A DNA stretch of 64,000 bases, taken from the NCBI GenBank assembly GCA_948467735.1, contig CAOKFN010000002.1, forward strand, positions 62,001-126,000, written 5' to 3'. Under the pieces are notes generated by a model. That model worked only from the letters and a program-made list of their open reading frames with translations, was not told where the DNA came from and made no database searches. Shown in pieces: positions 1-8,176 of this stretch (the stretch's first letter is position 1; every line of letters begins with the position of its first letter). The position numbers were made by a program, and so were the translations under genes. Source of the DNA: an uncultured bacterium. GTDB lineage: Bacteria; Bacillota; Clostridia; Lachnospirales; Lachnospiraceae.

Positions 1-2
1 TC

Positions 3-995
3 CTGCTGTATCTGGCGGCGCCTGCGTTTGTGTCAACCATTCCTTTGGATGACGGCGTCAGGTTCCAGACTTGGAGGCAGGCGTTTACCATTAAGATTGT
101 GAGCGGTTTCGGTTCCGTGATGGCCATGCGTCTGTATTTGGTGTTGATTCAGGTGATTATGGATGGAAAACTGCGGTTCTTCGAGAATAATGCCACCAAT
201 TATCTCTGTCAGCTTCTGTTTATTCTGGGCGGCGCCTTTGCAGTGTTGAAGGCTTCTCCGCTTCTGACCCAGATTGTGGCAGGAAACGGGGGCGCGGCGG
301 CAAATTCGGAGGCGCTGGGAGCGGCCATGGGCGGTATCCTTGGCGGGAAATTGGTTCAGGCGGCAGGTTTGGGCGTGAGGGCGACGAAAAAGGGCCTGAG
401 GAGCGGTGCGGAAGCAGCTCAGCTGCCGGGAAAGGCCTTTCGCAGCATTCAGAGGTCCAGAGCCCGCCATAAGAGTGAGAAAGAGGCTAAGCTGATGTCG
501 AATGAAGCGCTTGGTATCAAGAGTTCGTTAAGCGTTTCTTCCGATTCTGAGAAATCGGGAAACGGGGCTTCCATTGCTTCTCCGCAGAGCCGGGGGATCG
601 GCGGGACTTCAGGAGGCGGTAAGGCAGGGGGCGATTCCCAGAGCGGCGTAAAAGCCGGGGGAGGCGATTCCCAGAGCAGCAAAAAAACCGGTGATTCCGG
701 AAATAAATTTAGTGCGGGCGGCGGAGCCCGTGCCGCTGTAGGAAGCGCCGGAAAAGCGTCGGGAGGCTCGGGCAAAGCGTCAGGAGGCTCCGGCGCGTCG
801 TCAGGAGGTTCGGGCAAAGCGTCAGGAGGCTCCGGCGCGTCGTCAGGGGGCTCGGGCAGAGCGTCAGGAGGCTCCGGCCAGTCCCGGCAGCAAAGCGCCC
901 GCGGCGGTCAGGCGCCCAGAATAGCAGGGAAGCAGGTAATCAGGCGCAGCAATGTGAACGCAAAGCGTACCGGTTCCCGGCCGAGGGGAAATTAA
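3..995 (+). CDS. VirB6/TrbL-like T4SS membrane protein, C-terminal part (5' end outside window)
   Basis: The frame is already open at the window edge, so the true start lies upstream. The visible part holds two or three hydrophobic segments (around bases 90-165 and 195-285) followed by a soluble tail of about 220 residues. The tail ends in a Gly/Ser/Ala low-complexity run built on GGSGKAS and GGSGASS units (about bases 755-885) and a basic end, GSRPRGN. Membrane segments followed by a long polar tail, directly upstream of a VirB4 ATPase, fit the polytopic inner-membrane channel subunit (VirB6/TrbL type) of Gram-positive conjugation systems. The assignment rests mainly on topology and neighbour. 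The near-identical repeat units suggest recent expansion by slippage. Confidence 0.6.
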   Translation: MLYLAAPAFVSTIPLDDGVRFQTWRQAFTIKIVSGFGSVMAMRLYLVLIQVIMDGKLRFFENNATNYLCQLLFILGGAFAVLKASPLLTQIVAGNGGAAANSEALGAAMGGILGGKLVQAAGLGVRATKKGLRSGAEAAQLPGKAFRSIQRSRARHKSEKEAKLMSNEALGIKSSLSVSSDSEKSGNGASIASPQSRGIGGTSGGGKAGGDSQSGVKAGGGDSQSSKKTGDSGNKFSAGGGARAAVGSAGKASGGSGKASGGSGASSGGSGKASGGSGASSGGSGRASGGSGQSRQQSARGGQAPRIAGKQVIRRSNVNAKRTGSRPRGN

Positions 996-1101
996 TATAT
1001 GGCCTGCTATGGTGTGGCAGCGCAGATATAAAATGTTTTTACATAAATTATAAAATGATTTTCCAAAAGTTTGGAAATGTTTCAGGTCCGGCAGGGAGGG
1101 C

Positions 1102-4100
1102 ATGGGAATCGATATGAGGATAATACCTAAGAAAACAAATGTATCCATGGAGTTTTTTAATGGTTTTACCACCGGGGATGTGGCCGTGGGATTTATGGGT
1201 GCGGTGGTGGAGGTGGCTATTCTGGTCTCCAATCTGCCGGGAAAGTTTTATGTGATGGCGGGCGTTCTGGTGGCGACGGCGCTGCTTTTATTAAAGCTGG
1301 ATGACGAAAGAAATTATATTTTTCTGTTAAATATTTTAAGGCATTTTGCATACCGGAGGAGGTATGCGAAGGTTCTTCCCGAGAAGAAGCGCGGTGAGAA
1401 AGGGCCCAAGCTTGAGAATATCAGGAAGGTTATCGCCTATACGGGGATTGAGGACGGATTTATATTATACGACAGGAAGTATTACGGGGCGGTTTTGGAG
1501 CTTTCCAGCGTGGAGTTTCGGTTTTTCAGCGAGTTTCGTCAGGATAATGCCATTGAAAAGGCTTTAGGCGGCGTGCTGCGGAATGTAAATCCCAATTATT
1601 CGGCAAATCTGGTGAAAGTGGAGCGTCCGATTATTTATGATGAGTTTGTGAAGGCGGAGGAGGAAAAAATAGAGAGCCTGAAGGCCGCCTATCGCCGCGG
1701 GATTGTCTCGGAGGAGGAGCTGAAAAGGCGGATTGAGATTATCTATGGAAGAATCCGGGAGCTTGAGGAGCTTTCTTTTGATAATAAGGTGGTGCTGCCG
1801 TTCTTTTACCTAGTGTTGTTTGACAGCGACAAGAATTTATTAAATCATCAGGTGGACACGGCCTTGGAGCTTTTGGGGAACGGGGAGCTTCCGGCGCGCC
1901 GTCTGGACGACAAGGAGCTGGCGGCCTTTTTGAAATATACCCAATGTCTGGATTTCGACGAGAGGGATTTGGACGGCTTGGAGCCGGAGGAGTATTTTGA
2001 ATTTTCTCTTCCGGAAAGTCTGGATATTTATTCCAAAAGCATGATTGTAAACGGTATTTTGACTCATAATTTTCGTGTGGTTAATTACCCCATGACGGTT
2101 GCCAATGCTTGGGGCGCTTTTGTGTTTGACACGCCCGCCACAAAGGTTGTGATGAAGATGAAGCCCTTGGATCGGACAAAGGCCATTCGCGCCATCGACC
2201 GGTCCATTGATGAACTGCGTTCTCAGGAGAACAGTACGGGGAAGGCCAGCAAGCTGATCGATATTTCCACACATATCGACACGCTTTCCGAACTGCTTAT
2301 GATGCTGCAGAGCGATAACGAAATCCTGATGGATGTGAATATTTATGTGACGGGCTATGATTTGGAAGGAAGCATGGCGGATCCCCGCGTGACGGTGAAG
2401 CCGGAGGGAAGCTCTCTGCCGAATGTGGCCAATCTTAAGAAGAATATTCGCCGGGTATATAACGACAGCAGCATGAAATTGAACGATATGCTGTTTTTGC
2501 AGATGGATGCGTGGATAGCGGGTCAGGTGTCGGGTTACGATCCCAGAGAGGGCAGGGGGCGCTCGATTCATTCCAGCTCGGTGGCGGCGGTGTTTCCTTT
2601 TGTGTATACATATACTGCGGATAAGGGCGGCATTAATCTGGGAAAAAAGAACGGGGTTCCCGTGTTTATCGATTTTTTCCGCAGGGATAATGAGCGCGTA
2701 AACAGCAATATGGTGATTATCGGAAAGTCAGGCAGCGGTAAATCCTTTGCCACCAAGACCCTTCTGTCCAATCTGGCGGCGGAGAACAGCAAGATTTTTG
2801 TGCTGGATCCGGAAAATGAGTATCTGGAGCTGGCGCAGAATCTCGGGGGGAAAATTATCAATGTGGGAAATGCCACCCATGGGAGGATGAACCCGTTCCA
2901 GATTATAACAAATTTGGAAGACGACGAGGAGGAAGGGGAAGTATCGGGGGTCAGTTTTCACACCCATCTACAGTTTTTGGAGGAGTTTTTTAAACAGATT
3001 CTGCCGGATATTGAGCCGGACGCGCTGGAATATTTGAATAATCTGATTATTCGGATTTACAGTATGAAGGGAATAGAAGAGCATACGGATTTGTCAAGAT
3101 TAAGGCCGGAGGATTATCCGATTTTTGACGATTTGTATGATACGATTTTGGAGGAATTTCAATCCACAAAAAGCGATTACTTGAAGGGAAATCTTCAGAT
3201 TTTGATTAATTATATTGCAAAGTTTTCTTCCGGCGGACGCAATTCCGTTCTTTGGAACGGCTATTCCACCATTAATACGGAGGAAAATTTTATTGTGTTT
3301 AATTTCCAGTCTCTTTTGGCAAACCGGAATAATCTGATTGCAAATGCGCAGATGCTCTTGGTGTTGAAATGGCTGGATAATGAGATTATCAAAAACAGGG
3401 ATTATAATAAGAAGTATCATGCAAGCAGAAAAATTGTGGTGGTCATCGACGAGGCCCATGTCTTTATTGATACCAAGTATCCCCTTGCGCTTGATTTCAT
3501 GTTCCAGCTCGCAAAGCGCATCCGTAAATATAACGGTATGCAGATTGTAATTACACAGAATATTAAGGATTTTGTGGGAAGCGAGGAGATTGCAAGGAAA
3601 TCCACGGCAATTATCAATGCCTGTCAGTATTCTTTGATTTTCGCCTTGGCGCCCAATGACATGCATGACTTATGCAGGCTGTATGAGAAGGCGGGGCAGA
3701 TCAATGAGCAGGAACAGGAGGAGATTATTAATGCGGCAAGAGGGCAGGCGTTTGTGATTACTTCTCCTACCAATCGTTCTTCACTTCAGGTGGAGGCGGG
3801 GGAGCACCTGCAGAGTCTGTTTACGGACAGTGAGCCTGCGTCCCCCTATTTCGGGAGCCCGGAGGGGGAAGCCGGGTGGAAGAAGCTGGTGGAGGAACTG
3901 GACGCAGAGAAGGAGACGGAAGATTTTCTGTCATTGGAGGAATTGGAGCGGCAGCTGGATGAATTTGATTTTGGCGGGGACAGCGGAAATGTTTCCGGCG
4001 AAAAGTCGGTAAAGCGAGTTAAAATTATTGAGATTTCAGAAGAGGAGAGGGAGAGAGAAGAGCAGTCCGCGAGGAGAGCAGCAGGAAGTTATGGGGAGGC

Positions 4101-4893
4101 GGATTCAAGTTCGGGTGTGGGTATCAATTCGCCTGCCGGTTCCAATTCGGCTGCGGTTCTAAATTCATCTGCGGCATCCAATCCGGCAGCGGCTATGGGA
4201 GGCTTCGGCGGGCAGCCGGAAGATCCAAGAAGGCTTGTGGAGGAGCTTCGGGAAAGTCTGCGGAAGGAGCTGCTGGAGGAGCTGCGAGAGAGTCTGGCCG
4301 CTCAGATGGGCGGTATCATGAATGCACCTGCGGGAAATGGTTTTGCAGGGCAGAATGCAGCGTATGCCCAGCCCGGGATGTCGGCAGCTCAGGGCATGCC
4401 CGGAATCGGGATAAATGGAAACGATGTGTCCATAGGGCCTGACGGCGGTTCTCAATACGGTCAGTTTGAGAGCAGAGGGGTCTCGGACGGCGCTTCCCAA
4501 GGCTTTGAGGCCGGTCCAGAAGGCGGAAACTTCTATTCGCCTGCCGAGGATGAGGATTGGTCTTCTGGTGATTTCAGTGAAGAAGTGCAGGAGGCAGAAC
4601 GACTTGAGGAAGAATTTTACGAGATGTTCGGCATGATCGAGAATGACAGAGAGTCGGGCAGGCTGGAAGAGTCCCCCGAGGAATTGGAGAACAGATATCT
4701 GGAAGAAGAAGCTTCCGAGGACGAGGAAATTGTGGAGGACGAGGGAAGCTTTGCAAGCTTCTTGGACGGTTTGTTCCAAGAGGCACAGGGAGTTCTGGAG
4801 GAAACCGGCGGCATAACGCCGGAGGAAGATGCGCCTGAAGAGGAAGGGGAAATTCTGGTTTGGGAGATTTCTTACGAGGAATTGACAGCGTAA
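1102..4893 (+). CDS. PrgI-VirB4 fusion: type IV secretion ATPase
   Basis: VirB4-family ATPase energising a type IV secretion/conjugation channel at the membrane. The N-terminal ~90 residues carry two hydrophobic segments and resemble the PrgI membrane subunit, so PrgI and VirB4 appear fused. The ATPase has Walker A GKSGSGKS at residues 541-548 and Walker B IVVVIDEAH at about 778-786. After about residue 940 there is a ~320-residue extension. It is rich in Glu/Asp with Gly/Ser/Ala/Asn linkers and is absent from typical ~800-residue VirB4 proteins; its role is unknown. The start is uncertain: ATG 1102 lies one base after GGGAGGG, and ATG 1114, 13 bases after it, is a realistic alternative. It follows the VirB6-like gene by about 105 bases on the same strand. 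Confidence 0.85.
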   Translation: MGIDMRIIPKKTNVSMEFFNGFTTGDVAVGFMGAVVEVAILVSNLPGKFYVMAGVLVATALLLLKLDDERNYIFLLNILRHFAYRRRYAKVLPEKKRGEKGPKLENIRKVIAYTGIEDGFILYDRKYYGAVLELSSVEFRFFSEFRQDNAIEKALGGVLRNVNPNYSANLVKVERPIIYDEFVKAEEEKIESLKAAYRRGIVSEEELKRRIEIIYGRIRELEELSFDNKVVLPFFYLVLFDSDKNLLNHQVDTALELLGNGELPARRLDDKELAAFLKYTQCLDFDERDLDGLEPEEYFEFSLPESLDIYSKSMIVNGILTHNFRVVNYPMTVANAWGAFVFDTPATKVVMKMKPLDRTKAIRAIDRSIDELRSQENSTGKASKLIDISTHIDTLSELLMMLQSDNEILMDVNIYVTGYDLEGSMADPRVTVKPEGSSLPNVANLKKNIRRVYNDSSMKLNDMLFLQMDAWIAGQVSGYDPREGRGRSIHSSSVAAVFPFVYTYTADKGGINLGKKNGVPVFIDFFRRDNERVNSNMVIIGKSGSGKSFATKTLLSNLAAENSKIFVLDPENEYLELAQNLGGKIINVGNATHGRMNPFQIITNLEDDEEEGEVSGVSFHTHLQFLEEFFKQILPDIEPDALEYLNNLIIRIYSMKGIEEHTDLSRLRPEDYPIFDDLYDTILEEFQSTKSDYLKGNLQILINYIAKFSSGGRNSVLWNGYSTINTEENFIVFNFQSLLANRNNLIANAQMLLVLKWLDNEIIKNRDYNKKYHASRKIVVVIDEAHVFIDTKYPLALDFMFQLAKRIRKYNGMQIVITQNIKDFVGSEEIARKSTAIINACQYSLIFALAPNDMHDLCRLYEKAGQINEQEQEEIINAARGQAFVITSPTNRSSLQVEAGEHLQSLFTDSEPASPYFGSPEGEAGWKKLVEELDAEKETEDFLSLEELERQLDEFDFGGDSGNVSGEKSVKRVKIIEISEEEREREEQSARRAAGSYGEADSSSGVGINSPAGSNSAAVLNSSAASNPAAAMGGFGGQPEDPRRLVEELRESLRKELLEELRESLAAQMGGIMNAPAGNGFAGQNAAYAQPGMSAAQGMPGIGINGNDVSIGPDGGSQYGQFESRGVSDGASQGFEAGPEGGNFYSPAEDEDWSSGDFSEEVQEAERLEEEFYEMFGMIENDRESGRLEESPEELENRYLEEEASEDEEIVEDEGSFASFLDGLFQEAQGVLEETGGITPEEDAPEEEGEILVWEISYEELTA

Positions 4894-4902
4894 TTAAAAA
4901 TC

Positions 4903-4939
4903 AAAAGGCGCCCGGGTGTTTAGAGAATGATGCCTTTTT
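4903..4939 (+). terminator. Weak terminator-like hairpin after virB4-like gene
   Basis: AAAAGGC (4903-4909) can pair with GCCTTTT (4932-4938), and a T-run ends the element. The stem is only about 7 bp and the loop is 22 nt, so it may be only a partial terminator. The same-strand gene at 5031 follows closely. Confidence 0.3.
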
Positions 4940-5030
4940 ATGATGGCGCCATTTATAAATGATGTCGTAAGGAAAGGCGGAGATGTGAAATTGACTTCGG
5001 GGGAACGGCGAATGAAAGGAGGCGGTTTTT

Positions 5031-6629
5031 ATGGGAATTTTTGATAAGCTGCAGACGCAGGAGGACAAGAAGAATCAGGATTCCTTTGCGGCGGATATGG
5101 ATGATAAGCTGGACGAAAAGGCTTTTCGGAGGGCATGCAAGACTTCTCAGGGGAGTTCGGCCTTGGTAAACTTGGGGAATGACAGGCAGATAGATAAGGC
5201 TCTCAAAGATTTGAGACAATTTGATTATCGTGTGATTGCTATGATTAATAAATGGAGTCATTCGGAGCATCCGGAGCGGGAAGTGGAAAGGGTGATAATC
5301 GATGGGAAACCGGCTTCGGATTATATGAAGGAAACCGGGTATTCTTTTATGGATTGTATGGTTTTGGCCCAAAATGCAGTAATGAAGAATAAACCGGGTG
5401 TAGAGTTTAAAATGGAGGTCACAGGAAAACAGGAGCGCCATGACCGGAAGATGAATTTGTCCGATCCTAATCTGAAATATAATCCTCCAAGCCATATGCC
5501 CAAGGCGTTAAGCGGCATTTTGAAGATTGCTTCCTTTGGTTTTTTTCAGAACAGGGAGGAGCGGATAAATCATAAAAAGGAATTGGAGATGATTCGTCTG
5601 GCGGCTGTGGAACGGGAACGGCAGTCCCGTCTGGATAAGGCGGATAAGTCGGCTTACGCGGAGGATGTGCGGAGGAAAAAAGCGCAGAATCGGGTTGAGG
5701 CGGAGAAAGGGAAAAAGCTTCAGGAAGAGTACGAGCTGTCCCAGCGTGACGAGAGACATGGGAAGGAAAGTCTGGAGAAAATGGAGATTTCCGAAAAAAA
5801 GCTATCCTCTAAGCTGTTACAGCTGGGTGAACGCAGGGAGAAGCTGGCGCAGAAGGCGGCGGAAAGCCAAAGGAAGATGACAGAGCTGGAAGGGGCGAAG
5901 GATTCCGTGGATAAGTGGATAAAGGAGAATCCGAACTGGAAGGCGGATGAGGATAAACGGAAGGCCTTTGCGGGGATGATGAAAAAGGTGAACGCGTATG
6001 ATGAAGCGCACAGGGAGTACGAGCAGACCGGCAGGGACATGGCCAAAATACATAGAACGGCGGATAAGGTGATGAAGGCTCTGGGCGAGCTGGAAGGAAA
6101 ACGTCCCCGTTTGACGGAGCTGTATCAGAAACAGACACAGCACCTGTTGACGGAGGAGGACAGAAAGGAGCTTGCTGCGCTTGAAAAGCCGGGTTCTGTG
6201 ATGGAGGGACATGGTCAGGTGACAAAAGACCGTGCGGCCAGAGCGGATATGGCAATGTCCCGGGCAGCCAGAACCGCAGGACGGACGGCAAAACCGGAGG
6301 CAAGCGCAGCGAAACAGGTTCAGGAGAACGCAAGGCAGTCTCAGAAGGCGGCAGAAAAGTCTCAAGGGGAAAGAAAGCAGGCGCAGGAAGCGGTAAGAAA
6401 GGCGGAAGGGACGGCGAAACAGACGCAGGGAACAGGAAAACAGGCGCAGGAAGCGGAAAAGTCGGCGAAGCAGACGCAGGGAGGAAAGCAGACAAAGGGG
6501 GCGGCGAAGCAGACACAGGGCGGGGCAAACCAGCCTCAGAAAGCGGCCGGGTCAGAGAAAAAGCCTGCTGAGAAACAGGCGTCTGCCAAGGCGGCGCCGG
6601 AGAAAAAGGTTCCTGCAAGGCGTCGTTAA
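5031..6629 (+). CDS. Coiled-coil protein of the T4SS locus, unknown function
   Basis: 532 residues, not recognised. ATG 5031 has a strong AAAGGAGGCGG site 7-8 bases upstream. The N-terminal ~190 residues look globular. Residues ~190-370 are highly charged (Lys/Glu/Arg) and should form long coiled coils. Residues ~395-532 are an Ala/Gln/Lys-rich low-complexity tail with repeated KQTQG, KQAQEA and AAKQ units that ends KKVPARRR. There is no signal peptide or membrane segment. Its position after virB4 suggests a relaxosome/coupling accessory or a secreted substrate. The basic C-terminus resembles those of the two large proteins at 8177 and 10884. T4SS substrates often carry positively charged C-terminal signals, so secretion is an inference worth testing. 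Confidence 0.6.
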   Translation: MGIFDKLQTQEDKKNQDSFAADMDDKLDEKAFRRACKTSQGSSALVNLGNDRQIDKALKDLRQFDYRVIAMINKWSHSEHPEREVERVIIDGKPASDYMKETGYSFMDCMVLAQNAVMKNKPGVEFKMEVTGKQERHDRKMNLSDPNLKYNPPSHMPKALSGILKIASFGFFQNREERINHKKELEMIRLAAVERERQSRLDKADKSAYAEDVRRKKAQNRVEAEKGKKLQEEYELSQRDERHGKESLEKMEISEKKLSSKLLQLGERREKLAQKAAESQRKMTELEGAKDSVDKWIKENPNWKADEDKRKAFAGMMKKVNAYDEAHREYEQTGRDMAKIHRTADKVMKALGELEGKRPRLTELYQKQTQHLLTEEDRKELAALEKPGSVMEGHGQVTKDRAARADMAMSRAARTAGRTAKPEASAAKQVQENARQSQKAAEKSQGERKQAQEAVRKAEGTAKQTQGTGKQAQEAEKSAKQTQGGKQTKGAAKQTQGGANQPQKAAGSEKKPAEKQASAKAAPEKKVPARRR

Positions 6630-6637
6630 GAGCTTGC

Positions 6638-6660
6638 CTGCCTATATCATTGATAGGCAG
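6638..6660. repeat. Short palindrome of the TGCCTAT/ATAGGCA family
   Basis: CTGCCTAT (6638-6645) and ATAGGCAG (6653-6660) form an 8-bp stem with a 7-nt loop just after the stop at 6629. The same arm sequence occurs at 33033-33053 and 33087-33119, so this is one member of a small dispersed palindrome family. Confidence 0.5.
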
Positions 6661-6755
6661 ATTGAACCGGCCAACATGATAGAAGGCGGGCAGTTCACAA
6701 GAGGCCTATGGTCAATGAACCGAGGTGTGGACGGGTTTTTACAAAATATGGCCCT

Positions 6756-6793
6756 ATTAGAAACGGCGCGATAAAAATCACGCCGTTTCTAAT
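6756..6793. terminator. Hairpin between convergent genes
   Basis: ATTAGAAACGGCG (6756-6768) is perfectly complementary to CGCCGTTTCTAAT (6781-6793), a 13-bp stem with a 12-nt loop. It lies between the convergent genes ending at 6629 (+) and 6803 (-). There is no clear U-tract on either side, so it may be a bidirectional terminator or an RNA 3'-end stabiliser. Confidence 0.5.
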
Positions 6794-6802
6794 GTAGATT
6801 TC

Positions 6803-7594
6803 TTATGATTGCTCTATGGCTGTGAGCTGTCGGCTTAGTTTTTCTATAAATTCCATTGAAATAGTCGGGATGGACTTTATTACTAAATCTGCTGGTACCC
6901 CATTCTGTAAAAGCGATTTTGCCGTTTCTTTGTCCCGTTCAAGGACCTTTTTGTTTGCGTATTCTTCAACAACCTGTGTCATAGCGTCGGCTCCTTCCTT
7001 TGATTCCTTGAAATATTTCACCCGGTCTGACAGTTTGGGAAACTTGCTGTTTTGACCTGCGCTGTTTTTGAAATATTGCATCAATTCAGCAATATCCGAT
7101 CCGTCATCTATAGCGCAGTTTACAAATATCCGATGTATTCCGTCATCAACAGGTGTCCCGGTTTCTTTAATGATGGTTTCTAAATGGTAAATTGTTTTGT
7201 TTTTCTGAAATATATCAAACTTGGAGATGAATATCACATAGATATCCGGAAGATCTTTATAGTCCAATCCCTTTTCCGTAAAGGTAGTGTCGATATTGGA
7301 GCTGTTAAATCGGACGCGCCTTACGTGGTCGTCATCATCGGACGTCTGCATCTCCACGTTAATCCGGGCGCCGTTTTCATCTTCGCAGAGCAGGTCGAGA
7401 ATCACGGAATGCGCCCCAATATTGCGGAGAAAACGCTGTGTCTGTGACGCAATTACCTTCAGCTTTGGTTTTTGGAGGATAATTCGCAGGATTTCCTCGC
7501 AGACGTCTTTATCCTCTGCTATTTTTTGAAAAAATATATCATCTATGACGTTCATTTGTTGAATAAGTGCCTGCTGTCTCGTACTTGTCTGCAA
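6803..7594 (-). CDS. Rpn-family recombination-promoting nuclease / PD-(D/E)XK transposase-like protein
   Basis: 263 residues of the Rpn/PDDEXK_2 transposase-like family, whose members act as DNA endonucleases and promote RecA-independent recombination. A PD-(D/E)XK core is visible: an N-terminal ILDLLCEDENG stretch, then INVEMQ, giving the D...E-x-Q catalytic pattern. The C-terminus is helical. The start is a TTG at 7594 preceded by AAGGAA about 10 bases upstream; an in-frame ATG 13 codons on is the alternative. It is a monocistronic minus-strand gene with its own promoter (7720-7748). The same promoter architecture occurs before the second Rpn-like gene at 50480. It sits beside the T4SS genes with no terminal inverted repeats visible. 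Confidence 0.8.
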   Translation of the reverse strand: MQTSTRQQALIQQMNVIDDIFFQKIAEDKDVCEEILRIILQKPKLKVIASQTQRFLRNIGAHSVILDLLCEDENGARINVEMQTSDDDDHVRRVRFNSSNIDTTFTEKGLDYKDLPDIYVIFISKFDIFQKNKTIYHLETIIKETGTPVDDGIHRIFVNCAIDDGSDIAELMQYFKNSAGQNSKFPKLSDRVKYFKESKEGADAMTQVVEEYANKKVLERDKETAKSLLQNGVPADLVIKSIPTISMEFIEKLSRQLTAIEQS

Positions 7595-7719
7595 GATGCT
7601 CGATTCCTTTCTATTTGCGGGCGGCTTCCGAATCCTGTCCCCATATCAAGGGCATGTAAATAGTATACCAAAGGCTGCTGCTTTGCCTATGATGAAAATT
7701 CCCTTCGTCTGTTGATAAC

Positions 7720-7748
7720 AGTATACACTGAAAAAACATTTTCCACAA
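7720..7748 (-). promoter_or_regulatory. Sigma-A-type promoter of the Rpn gene
   Basis: On the minus strand, TTGTGG (7743-7748) and TATACT (7720-7725) are separated by 17 bases. The adjacent string GTTGATAACAGTATAC is repeated in front of the other Rpn-like gene (50515-50530), so promoter and flank are conserved between the two loci. The leader to the TTG start is about 115 bases. Confidence 0.6.
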
Positions 7749-8035
7749 CAGTCTTTTTATATCCATTCGTTTTTTGCCTGTCCAATCATTTTGTCAATCA
7801 TTTTGAGAACACAGATTCGGCAGACCGTCTTGAACGCCTGTCCGAACAGGTACGCAGCCGCCGGACAGGGCGCGTATCCCGGCCCATACTTCTGCCGCCG
7901 GGCGGCATAAAGCAAAAACAGCAGGATTGCGGCAGGAATGTGCCTGTTATGCGGCTGTTTTCTTTGATAAAATAGCAAGTGAAGAGATACAGGATATTTA
8001 GACAGGAAGTGCCTGAAAGCCGCCTTTTTCTATGG
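7749..8035. other. Intergenic region without a supported gene
   Basis: Lies between the divergent Rpn promoter and the leader of the gene at 8177. Short open frames exist on both strands, but none has a convincing ribosome binding site or a recognisable product. A promoter for the downstream gene is expected here; I could not pick a convincing -35/-10 pair. Confidence 0.4.
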
Positions 8036-8176
8036 ACGCAGAAGCGACACTGGAATAAAAAACGCGCGGGAGCAAAGAGACGGTACTGGACAAAACAGTC
8101 ACGAAGCGGAAGCGCCCGGAAGCGCCCGGGAGCGCCCGGGAGCGGAGAGACGGTACTGGAATAGGAGGAAAAGGTC
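8036..8176 (+). promoter_or_regulatory. Leader copy A: degenerate member of the structured RNA motif
   Basis: Contains the 14-nt core GGAAGCGCCCGGAA at 8108-8121, shared exactly with the copies at 10651, 10783 and 54142. It ends in ACGGTACTGGAATAGGAGG directly upstream of ATG 8177, identical to the end of the 54-kb copy. Unlike those copies, the GGGCGCT partner strand is missing: the core is followed by two more AGCGCCCGGG units. GAGACGGTACTGG occurs twice (8077 and 8144), and a related GACACTGGAATAAA at 8045. Copy A therefore looks rearranged or decayed, possibly after a tandem duplication. Confidence 0.5.

Noticed and set aside
5809..6618. Long minus-strand frame rich in Pro/Ser opposite the coiled-coil gene
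   Set aside because: It is the complement of Lys/Gln/Ala-rich coding sequence with biased codons; no ribosome binding site and no plausible protein.
8105..8145. Three AGCGCCCGGR units looking like a tiny CRISPR-like repeat
   Set aside because: Units are contiguous, 10 bp long and without spacers; they belong to the leader motif before 8177.
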